5,938 nt of DNA from Sedimentisphaerales bacterium. Lineage in GTDB: Bacteria > Planctomycetota > Phycisphaerae > Sedimentisphaerales > SM23-30. A program made the position numbers and the translations under genes. Under the pieces are notes generated by a model, which did not search any database, was not told the origin of the DNA, and saw only the letters and a program-made list of their open reading frames with translations. Positions 1 to 5,799 of this stretch are shown here, one piece after another. How positions within the stretch are numbered: the stretch's first letter is position 1; every line of letters begins with the position of its first letter. The stretch covers positions 1-5,938 of the forward strand of contig DAOWIP010000461.1 in NCBI GenBank assembly GCA_030640865.1, given 5' to 3'.

Positions 1-57
1 AAGAGCACCTCTCTGAAATACAGAAAGGTGCCACCCAAAATATTTCTATTTCAGAGA
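1..57. repeat. REP-like hairpin element, left copy
   Basis: Bases 5-15 (GCACCTCTCTG) and 21-31 (CAGAAAGGTGC) form a stem pairing at 10 of 11 positions around the loop AAATA. Bases 10-20 and 47-57 form a perfect 11-bp stem that competes with it, because 10-15 belong to both. The sequence CAGAAAGGTGCCACCCAAAA (21-40) recurs in inverted orientation near 3257-3277 with one mismatch. Such repeated, imperfectly palindromic intergenic units resemble REP sequences mobilised by RAYT (Y1-type) transposases, or small MITEs. No transposase is visible in the window, so the class is an inference. The element may extend left of the window. Confidence 0.55.
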
Positions 58-98
58 CTGGGCACCCGGCGCCATTTCCGGCGGCGAGGATCATACAC

Positions 99-311
99 TT
101 GTACTCACGCAAAATAAAACAGTATTCTCTTGCGGGGCAAATAGTTTTGGACTACCATATGCGTAATGCTGATGGTGATGTCCTGGTTCAGGGACAAGTT
201 ACCCCGAGTGTAGATGGACTGACTGAGATGTTTATGAAATTGGAAGCCCATACCATACATCCAATACCTGATTATCTGATAACAAACAGATTGATAAAAA
301 TAATGTACTGA
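99..311 (+). CDS. Doubtful hypothetical protein, 70 codons
   Basis: I do not recognise this frame. It would begin with TTG at 99, preceded by GAGGA at 86-90 with 8 bases between, which is an acceptable ribosome site. An internal ATG lies at 159. The product is soluble and mixed in charge, with a central segment NADGDVLVQGQVTPSVDGLT and no membrane span or catalytic motif I can name. The same frame is open leftward to the window edge, through the hairpin element. It could therefore be the tail of a longer gene, a remnant of one, or chance. It lies just upstream of fmt on the same strand but is separated by about 100 bases. A plausible Shine-Dalgarno is the main argument in favour. The lack of any family resemblance and the poor start codon are against it. 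Confidence 0.28.
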   Translation: MYSRKIKQYSLAGQIVLDYHMRNADGDVLVQGQVTPSVDGLTEMFMKLEAHTIHPIPDYLITNRLIKIMY

Positions 312-415
312 ATAACGAAATATTTATTATTGACAAAGGTCGTTCCATATCAGGGTGGGCCTATGGCCCATGCGTTTATTGGCTGGGTGGCAATGCTTGT
401 ACAAGAGATTGGTAT
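312..415 (+). other. Spacer before fmt with possible 18-codon leader
   Basis: No clear promoter is present. A TTGACA at 330-335 lacks a matching -10 box. TGGGCC (356-361) and GGCCCA (365-370) form a perfect 6-bp inverted repeat around TAT. From the ATG at 363 a frame of 18 codons runs to TGA at 417-419, overlapping the fmt start codon as ATGA, an arrangement used for translational coupling. The peptide has no recognisable motif and no strong ribosome site, so a leader function is only a possibility. The fmt frame itself is also open upstream through this spacer but has no earlier convincing start. Confidence 0.2.
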
Positions 416-1378
416 ATGAAAATTATTTTCCTGGGCAGTGGTGATTTTGGCAGTGAGACTCTTAAGTGGCTGGTGCGATCGGAGCATGACATCCTTGAGG
501 TGGTAACCCAGCCTGCTCGACCTGCCGGACGGGGCCGAAAGGCCCAACCAACCGCCATTGCCGCGTTGTCGGCTGGCTTCGGTTTGTCCTGCCGTGAAAC
601 AATCGATGTGAACGATACGTCGTTTGCCGAACATGTTCGGCTGCTGCGGCCTGAAGTGCTGTTGGTCATTGCTTTTGGCCAATGGGTCGGCTCGGAGTTA
701 TTGAACCTGCCCGGCTGCCGGGTCATTAATCTGCATGCCTCACTGCTGCCGAGATACCGGGGAGCGGCGCCGATCAACTGGGCGATCATCAACGGCGATC
801 AGCAGACCGGCCTTACCGTGATTGAGTTGAACGATGTTTGGGACGGTGGGAATATTCTCGGTCAATGCGCAACTGATATTCAGCCTGGGGAGACAGCCGG
901 CGAGTTGCATGATCGACTGGCCCTGATGGGGCCGAATCTGGTCGAAGATGTGCTCGAAGGAATAGCTCATGGAAGCGTTACTTCTATTGTCCAGGACGAA
1001 CAGATTGCCTGCCGGGCGCCCAAATTATGTAAATCAGACGGGGCGATTCATTGGGACCAGCCTGCCGAGCGGATTTGCAATCTTATACATGGTATATGGC
1101 CCTGGCCGGGCGCGTTTTGTTTTTTGGAGCATTCAGACAAGAAAAAACCGGAGCGTATCAGCCTGGCCCGTGCCGAGGTTATTTCCGATAGCTGTCCAAA
1201 ACCATCAGCGGGGACAACTGTTTTACCGGGCACTGTAGCGGACGATTTGAGTATCTATTGTGGTTCGGGCCGTCTGAAACTATTACAGGTTCGCCCGGAA
1301 AACGGGAAGCTGATGGACTTTGCCGCCTTTGTCAACGGCAGACACTTGAAACCAGGCGACCTGTTCCTGAATGGTTGA
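416..1378 (+). CDS. fmt: Methionyl-tRNA formyltransferase
   Basis: The enzyme transfers a formyl group from 10-formyl-tetrahydrofolate to the amino group of Met-tRNAfMet in the cytoplasm, producing the bacterial initiator tRNA. The product has 320 residues, close to the usual 310-320. The N-terminal Rossmann-like formyltransferase domain opens with KIIFLGSGDFG (2-12) and carries TQPARPAGRGRK (31-42). It continues with NLHASLLPRYRGAAPI (105-120), where N105 and H107 match the catalytic Asn and His of the family. D143 in VWDGGNIL matches the catalytic Asp. A linker with APKLCKSDGAIHW (201-213) leads to the C-terminal OB-like domain, which contains IWPWPGAF (227-234) and ends with a DFAAFVNGRHLKPGD segment. 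The ATG at 416 is chosen because it gives the canonical N terminus. Its ribosome site is weak (AGAG at 404-407). rsmB follows 26 bases downstream on the same strand, the common fmt-rsmB order, so co-transcription is likely. All key residues are present and nothing suggests decay. Confidence 0.97.
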   Translation: MKIIFLGSGDFGSETLKWLVRSEHDILEVVTQPARPAGRGRKAQPTAIAALSAGFGLSCRETIDVNDTSFAEHVRLLRPEVLLVIAFGQWVGSELLNLPGCRVINLHASLLPRYRGAAPINWAIINGDQQTGLTVIELNDVWDGGNILGQCATDIQPGETAGELHDRLALMGPNLVEDVLEGIAHGSVTSIVQDEQIACRAPKLCKSDGAIHWDQPAERICNLIHGIWPWPGAFCFLEHSDKKKPERISLARAEVISDSCPKPSAGTTVLPGTVADDLSIYCGSGRLKLLQVRPENGKLMDFAAFVNGRHLKPGDLFLNG

Positions 1379-1404
1379 TATTAAGCAACCTGAATCAACA
1401 ATTA

Positions 1405-2841
1405 ATGTCCAGAAAAAATCATATCATATTAAACAACGATTGCGCCCGGAACATTGCGGTAAATTGCCTGTTGGCTTTTGAGCGGGACCGCGCACGTATT
1501 CAGGATACCCTTGATTTGATATTCCGCCGATGTGAGATAGACTCACGCGAACGGCGGTTGGCCCAGGAATTGGCCCTTGGTACTTGTCGCCGCCTGATTA
1601 CTCTGGACTATTTGATTAGCTGTCATAGTAAGCGTCCGCTCAGGCGGATTGAGCCGATAGTATTGCAAATCTTACGGGTGGGGTTGTATCAGTTTATATA
1701 TCTGGAGCGTACACCGGTCTTCGCGGCGGTTCATCAGGCGGTTCAGCAGGTTCGTGCTGCCGGAATACGCGGGGCCGACAGTTTTGTCAATGCGGTATTG
1801 CGGTCTGTCCAGCGTGACATTGACGGCCCGGTTACTTCTGATGGCCCAATTCGGCCGCGGGCCACGTTATGGCTGGACGAAAAAAACGGTTGTCAATTCA
1901 AGACCGATTTTCTGCCTGACGCGAGTAAGAACCCCGTCAAACACATTAGCCTGGCTCTGTCATATCCGCCCTGGCTGGTAACTCGTTGGCTGAAGCGGTT
2001 CGATGAAGAAACGGTGCGGAGTATTTTTATGGCCGGTAACAGTCGCCCGGCATTGACTTTGAGGGCCAATCGCCTGCGTGGCACGGTTTCTGAGTTATTG
2101 GAACGATTGAACGAGCAGGGCATCACGGCCCGACAGAGCGGCTCAGCCGTCCAGTTACAGCAGTCGGCTTCGCCTCGGCAACTGCCCGGTTATGAGGATG
2201 GGCTTTTTTCCGTGCAGGATTATACTGCGATGTCGGTTGCGCCGTTGTTGGGGCCACAGTCGGGCGAGCGGGTTCTTGATCTTTGCGCTGCCCCCGGCGG
2301 CAAAACAACCCACTTGGCGGAGCTGATGGACAATCGGGGTTCTATTGTGGCCTGCGACATTAGTGGTGAGAAACTGACACTTATTGAGGAGAACTGCCGC
2401 CGTTTGGGTATAACGATAGTGGAAACCTGCCTGGTGGACGATTTGGATAATCTTATTGAGCGTGATGGTGGCTTCGACTGTGTTCTTGTGGACACGCCCT
2501 GCAGTAATACCGGCGTACTGGCTCGGCGGGTGGAGGTGAGACACTGGCTCAAACCAACCGGCTTGCGGGGGTTGGCCCGGAAGCAGATGGAATTATTGAA
2601 AAAGGCCGTCCGTGCCGCACGGGATAATGCAAAAATTCTTTATAGTACCTGTAGTATCGATATGTTGGAGAACGAATCTCTTATCCAGGATTTTTTACAA
2701 GAGAACCCTTCTTTTCATCTTCTCGAGGAAAAACTCACCTTACCGTGTTCATTCGGGCCGACCTGTAACACGGCTCGGAAAAGCGACGAAGACATTGATT
2801 ATCACGATGGTGGCTATGTCGCCCTTCTGGTTGAACAATAA
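1405..2841 (+). CDS. rsmB: 16S rRNA (cytosine-967-C5)-methyltransferase
   Basis: The product uses S-adenosylmethionine to methylate C967 of 16S rRNA in the small subunit. The NusB-like RNA-binding domain occupies about 11-137 (ARNIAVNCLLAFE, ELALGTCRRLITLDYL, ILRVGLYQF, FVNAVLRSV). An RsmF/NOL1-type Rossmann methyltransferase domain runs from about 186 to the end. The SAM-binding motif is LDLCAAPGGKTTHLAE (291-306). Motif IV is VDTPCSNTG (362-370), with C366 as the product-release cysteine. Motif VI is YSTCSIDMLENE (413-424), with C416 as the nucleophile. At 478 residues it is some 30-50 longer than typical, partly through a 40-residue hydrophilic linker (about 140-182). The frame is open upstream into fmt from 1258. 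ATG 1405 fits the domain boundary best, although no Shine-Dalgarno precedes it. A TTG at 1375, overlapping the fmt stop, is the alternative. The gene ends in tandem stops, TAA TAA. Confidence 0.95.
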   Translation: MSRKNHIILNNDCARNIAVNCLLAFERDRARIQDTLDLIFRRCEIDSRERRLAQELALGTCRRLITLDYLISCHSKRPLRRIEPIVLQILRVGLYQFIYLERTPVFAAVHQAVQQVRAAGIRGADSFVNAVLRSVQRDIDGPVTSDGPIRPRATLWLDEKNGCQFKTDFLPDASKNPVKHISLALSYPPWLVTRWLKRFDEETVRSIFMAGNSRPALTLRANRLRGTVSELLERLNEQGITARQSGSAVQLQQSASPRQLPGYEDGLFSVQDYTAMSVAPLLGPQSGERVLDLCAAPGGKTTHLAELMDNRGSIVACDISGEKLTLIEENCRRLGITIVETCLVDDLDNLIERDGGFDCVLVDTPCSNTGVLARRVEVRHWLKPTGLRGLARKQMELLKKAVRAARDNAKILYSTCSIDMLENESLIQDFLQENPSFHLLEEKLTLPCSFGPTCNTARKSDEDIDYHDGGYVALLVEQ

Positions 2842-3016
2842 TAAATTGGGTGGCAGCCGCCGCTTCGCAGCAGGCGAATAAGGTGGATGGTTTCTGCCCA
2901 TCGGGCATAGTCCGAATAAATGACTGGAATTGGTCCGATTAAATTTTTCCCCTTCTCTCAACCGATAGACCATATAGCTGATAACTATCTAAGGAATTGG
3001 GTGGATTTTGGACTCG
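2842..3016 (+). other. Spacer between rsmB and small membrane gene
   Basis: This gap of about 175 bases holds two small hairpins. The first, at 2856-2875, pairs GCC-GC-GC with GC-GC-GGC around TTC, with one C-A mismatch and one bulged A. The second, at 2895-2907, is TGCCC-ATC-GGGCA. Neither is followed by a T tract, so neither is a convincing intrinsic terminator. The pyrimidine-rich run at 2943-2958 has no stem. I see no good -35/-10 pair. Read-through from rsmB into the next gene is possible. Confidence 0.3.
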
Positions 3017-3220
3017 ATGGAAACATTTATTATTCTGGTATCCCTGGCCGCAGCCGCGGCGGGGAGTCTGATTCTGTTGACCTGCATGGCCGGCAAGCGG
3101 TCTCAGCTCGTCAAGGCATTCAACATCCAGCAGGAAAGGCTGGAGCGTGAAGCCAGGCTCCAACGGAACAAGGATGCATCTCAGGCTGAAGAAGTTGTTC
3201 CAACCCCCGCCGTCTCATAA
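3017..3220 (+). CDS. Small single-pass membrane protein, unknown function
   Basis: I do not recognise a family. The 67-residue product starts METFIILVSL and has one hydrophobic helix (about 4-25, alanine- and leucine-rich, with a cysteine at 23). Basic residues follow at 27-28 (KR) and 33 (K), which predicts an outside N terminus and a cytoplasmic C terminus. Residues 35-52 are strongly charged and helical (QQERLEREARLQR), a likely short amphipathic or coiled segment. The tail is acidic and proline-containing. This membrane-then-helix layout is typical of real small bacterial proteins and unlikely by chance. The ATG at 3017 has GTGGA 11 bases upstream. A TTG at 3008 with AAGGA at 2991-2995 is an alternative start adding three residues, and an in-frame TAA at 2990 rules out anything longer. 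It may be co-transcribed with fmt-rsmB or stand alone. Confidence 0.58.
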   Translation: METFIILVSLAAAAAGSLILLTCMAGKRSQLVKAFNIQQERLEREARLQRNKDASQAEEVVPTPAVS

Positions 3221-3295
3221 GCACTTGCCATCCCCTCGCTCTCCGGAAGTCAGGTATTTTTGGGTGCCACCTTTCTGCGCAGCAGAGAAGTGCTT
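3219..3295. repeat. REP-like hairpin element, right copy (inverted)
   Basis: The reverse complement of 3257-3295 matches the element at the left edge: both read A-GCAC-TCTCTG, five variable loop bases, CAGAAAGGTG, then CACCCAAAA. Locally, 3267-3277 pairs with 3283-3293 (8 Watson-Crick pairs plus one G-T) around CGCAG. An outer perfect 8-bp inverted repeat, AAGCACTT (3219-3226) and AAGTGCTT (3288-3295), shares the right arm and so competes with the inner hairpin. The element fills most of the spacer between two convergent genes and could act as a bidirectional transcription barrier. Neither side has a long T tract, however, so a terminator role is only inferred. Confidence 0.55.
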
Positions 3296-3339
3296 TGTAC
3301 CGTTCATTCATTAAAGATGTGAACAATTACAGGGTTCTC

Positions 3340-5532
3340 TTAAATCATCGCAAATTCCTTCTCGTTCACTTCTTCTACTGCCGGCTCATTTTCTTCTGAA
3401 GATGATTTCTGACAGGTTTTCAGGAGGATTCTACTATCCGCCACCACGCACCCATTCCCTTCGGAATAGACGATCAGCGGATTGATATCCAGTTCAGCGA
3501 TTTCCGGATTGTCGCTGAGCATTTGTGACAGTCGCAGCAGGCAGTCTTTAATGGCGTCGATGTCGGAAGGTGGCGTACCGCGTACTCCCTTGAGAATATT
3601 GTAGGCCTTGATTTTCCTGATCATAATTTCCGCGCTTACTTCCCACATAGGTGCCAGTCGGAAGGTAACATCCTTTATGGCCTCGACAAACGTACCGCCC
3701 AGGCCAAACATACAGATAGGCCCGAATTCGGGATCGCGTACAGCCCCTAAAATAACTTCTACTCCTCGTTTGGCCATACGTTCGATGATAACACCGTCGA
3801 TTTTCGCTGAGGGATCGAATTTATGGGCGTTTTCAATAATCTCTTTGTAGGCCTTGCGTGCCTGTTCGACCGTCTTGATTTTGAGTTTCACACCTCCTGC
3901 GTCGAATTTATGAATAATGTCCGACGAACAGATTTTCATAGCTGCCGGGAAAACAATTTCCTCAGCCGCTTCATCTACCTCGGACTCATTTTTGATAAGG
4001 ACGCTTTTTAGTACCGGGAACCCGTAGCACTGGAGAATTTCGTTTGCCTCTTTTTCGGGCATATAATAGCTGTCTTTGTCGGTGAGTTTATTACTTATAA
4101 TCACACTGGCGGTATCGCGATCCGCTGCCATTCTTCGTACTCGCCTTCTGTCGAGCGACATCAGCCCTCCATATCGGGCCATAGCCGCCATACTCCTGAC
4201 TGCCGACTCTGGGAACGAATAGTTGGGGATATGTTTTTTTTCCAGATGCCTGATACCTTCGGAAACATCGGCAACACCCATAAAGGAGCAGAGCACTGGT
4301 TTGTCGGTTTCGGCAGCTACTTGTGGGATTACTTCCGCTGTCTCTTTTATGTCTGTCATAGCCTGTGGGGTAAGAATCACGATAGCGCCATCGACATTGT
4401 CGTCATTAAGAATATGACGTAGTGAGCTTTCGTAACGTTCGTGTGTGGCGTCGCCGATGACATCTACCGGATTATTGACACTCGCTGTTGGCGGAAGATT
4501 TTCTTTCAATTTTTGTTTTGTTTCTTCGGTGAAGGATGCGATTTTAAGATCGTGTCTTACCGCTGCGTCTGTCGCCATAATACCCGGCCCTCCGGCATTG
4601 GTAATAATGGCGATACGATTGCTTCTCGGTATCGGCTGCTGAGCGAAGGCGATAGCCTGGTTGAAAAGTTCATCGATGCCTTCTACTCTGAGGATACCGC
4701 TTTGATGAAAGATAGCGTCATAGGCGCTATCGGAGCCGGCCAATGAGCCGGTATGGGACGCGGCTGCTCGTGCGCCCTCGGCGGAGCGGCCGGACTTGAT
4801 GGCCAACATTGGCTTGCGTGTTTCCCATGTTATCTCTCTTGCGGTCTCGAGGAATTCTCGGCCGTTGGAGATATCTTCGAGGTACATTAGAATTACATCT
4901 GTGTCCGGGTCGTCTTTGAGATAACGCAGCAGATCGATCTCGCTGACGTCTGCTTTGTTTCCGAAGCTGATAAACTTGGAGAATCCGACATCTCTGCCTT
5001 CCGCGAAATCCAGCACTGCGGTGCACAGTGCTCCGGACTGCGAGATGAAGGCGATATTACCGGGTTTCGGCATTTTCGTGGCGAAGCTGGCGTTCATCCG
5101 CACGTCGCCGGCGTTATTGGTAACCCCAAGACAGTTGGGTCCTACGAGCCGGATACCGTGTTTTTTGGCCACTTCTTTCAGTTGATTTTCCAGTTTGATT
5201 CCTTCGCTGCCGCCGCCTTCTTTGAACCCGGCTGTTATAATGATCGCGCCTTTGATTTGTTTTTGGCCTGCTTCTTCCAGTACGGAGCAGACAGCCTTGG
5301 CAGGCACAATTATAACTGCCAGATCGACTTCGTCTGGTATATCTGTCAGACTTGGATAGGCCTTGACGCTTTGTACCGATTTCGCTCTGGGATTAACCGG
5401 ATACAGAACCCCTTGATAGCCGCCTTTGAGGATATTATTGAACACAGCAAGCCCTACACTGTTGGGTCGATTGGTTGCCCCGACTACGGCAATTGACTGG
5501 GGACTCATTATGGATTCAATGGTTGCTTTCAT
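3340..5532 (-). CDS. acd: ADP-forming acetate-CoA ligase, fused alpha-beta
   Basis: The likely reaction is acetyl-CoA (or another acyl-CoA) + ADP + phosphate to acid + ATP + CoA, a cytoplasmic energy-conserving step of fermentation. The 730 residues carry the alpha part first. A CoA-binding Rossmann domain (about 7-135) has SIAVVGATNRPNSVG and VGPNCLGV. Succinyl-CoA-ligase-like domains (about 155-460) have ISQSGALC and SHTGSLAGSD, where H260 matches the phosphohistidine. The beta part is an ATP-grasp domain (about 487-705) with SSDIIHKFDAGGVKL. In it H541 matches the second, phosphate-relaying His of the NDP-forming family. GLGGTFVEAIKD and ELDINPLIV complete the nucleotide site. There is no GNAT domain, so it is not a Pat-type protein acetylase. 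The last 20 or so residues form an unusual acidic tail. ATG 5532 is preferred over the in-frame ATG at 5508 because family members begin a few residues before SIAV. Its ribosome site is weak, and the stop of the upstream zipper gene is 6 bases away, suggesting translational coupling. Substrate specificity cannot be read from sequence. Confidence 0.95.
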   Translation of the reverse strand: MKATIESIMSPQSIAVVGATNRPNSVGLAVFNNILKGGYQGVLYPVNPRAKSVQSVKAYPSLTDIPDEVDLAVIIVPAKAVCSVLEEAGQKQIKGAIIITAGFKEGGGSEGIKLENQLKEVAKKHGIRLVGPNCLGVTNNAGDVRMNASFATKMPKPGNIAFISQSGALCTAVLDFAEGRDVGFSKFISFGNKADVSEIDLLRYLKDDPDTDVILMYLEDISNGREFLETAREITWETRKPMLAIKSGRSAEGARAAASHTGSLAGSDSAYDAIFHQSGILRVEGIDELFNQAIAFAQQPIPRSNRIAIITNAGGPGIMATDAAVRHDLKIASFTEETKQKLKENLPPTASVNNPVDVIGDATHERYESSLRHILNDDNVDGAIVILTPQAMTDIKETAEVIPQVAAETDKPVLCSFMGVADVSEGIRHLEKKHIPNYSFPESAVRSMAAMARYGGLMSLDRRRVRRMAADRDTASVIISNKLTDKDSYYMPEKEANEILQCYGFPVLKSVLIKNESEVDEAAEEIVFPAAMKICSSDIIHKFDAGGVKLKIKTVEQARKAYKEIIENAHKFDPSAKIDGVIIERMAKRGVEVILGAVRDPEFGPICMFGLGGTFVEAIKDVTFRLAPMWEVSAEIMIRKIKAYNILKGVRGTPPSDIDAIKDCLLRLSQMLSDNPEIAELDINPLIVYSEGNGCVVADSRILLKTCQKSSSEENEPAVEEVNEKEFAMI

Positions 5533-5538
5533 GCTTTT

Positions 5539-5754
5539 TTACCATTGCCCTTTCGTATTTATAAACCGATGTATGCTTTCACTGCTCTGTTCTGCCAAAC
5601 ATGGCAAGCGCCTTACCGGTCTTTTCATCGGGGGCGTATTCAATTTTGTATTTTCCACACGCAGTCTTGCGACCTCCTGGGTCAGATTATTAACATCTCC
5701 GACCAGATTTTCGATCAGGGTTTTTAGTTCGTGTTCTTGTTCGACTTTAAGCAT
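5539..5754 (-). CDS. Leucine-zipper-like coiled-coil microprotein
   Basis: I do not recognise a named family. The 71-residue product has a clean heptad repeat: I14, V21, V28 and N35 at 'a' positions, and L10, L17, L24, L31 and L38 at 'd' positions. The lone Asn at an 'a' site recalls dimeric leucine zippers. A proline break (TPPMKRPVRRLP, 40-51) leads to a basic then polar tail. There is no signal peptide or membrane span. The start is well fixed: AGGAGG lies 10 bases upstream of the ATG, and an in-frame TGA sits two codons before it. The stop is 6 bases from the synthetase start, so the two genes very probably form one operon. Short coiled coils include cell-division factors of the ZapB type and SlyX-like proteins, but similarity to these is structural only. 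A role as partner or oligomerisation factor of the synthetase is conjecture. Confidence 0.75.
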   Translation of the reverse strand: MLKVEQEHELKTLIENLVGDVNNLTQEVARLRVENTKLNTPPMKRPVRRLPCLAEQSSESIHRFINTKGQW

Positions 5755-5764
5755 AAGTCAATTT

Positions 5765-5770
5765 CCTCCT
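5765..5770 (-). promoter_or_regulatory. Strong Shine-Dalgarno for the zipper gene
   Basis: On the minus strand the sequence reads AAAGGAGGAAATTGACTT directly before ATG 5754, with the full AGGAGG core 10 bases from the start codon. It is the only near-perfect ribosome site in the window. It fixes the start and is the main evidence that the short gene is translated. Confidence 0.8.
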
Positions 5771-5799
5771 TTGAGTAGAGTGAGTCTTTAACCCACGAG

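Noticed and set aside
330..335. TTGACA resembling a sigma-70 -35 box upstream of fmt
   Set aside because: At 16-18 bases downstream the sequence is GGGTGG-like with no acceptable -10 hexamer, so it is not called as a promoter.
1258..1404. N-terminal extension of rsmB overlapping fmt by 121 bases
   Set aside because: The extra 49 residues lie over the conserved fmt C terminus and precede the normal NusB-domain start, so the extension is an open frame without coding support.
2155..2552. Two long minus-strand frames inside rsmB
   Set aside because: They lie opposite the conserved methyltransferase motifs and are antisense shadows of rsmB codon structure.
2895..2907. TGCCC-ATC-GGGCA hairpin as a terminator of rsmB
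   Set aside because: The stem is only 5 bp, no T tract follows it, and it sits over 50 bases past the stop codon.
3340..5532. Reading the synthetase as a Pat/YfiQ-type lysine acetyltransferase
   Set aside because: There is no GNAT domain at either end, and both catalytic histidines expected of the ADP-forming ligase are present.
5426..5791. 121-codon plus-strand frame over the synthetase start and zipper gene
   Set aside because: It is antisense to two better-supported minus-strand genes and shows no domain or ribosome site.
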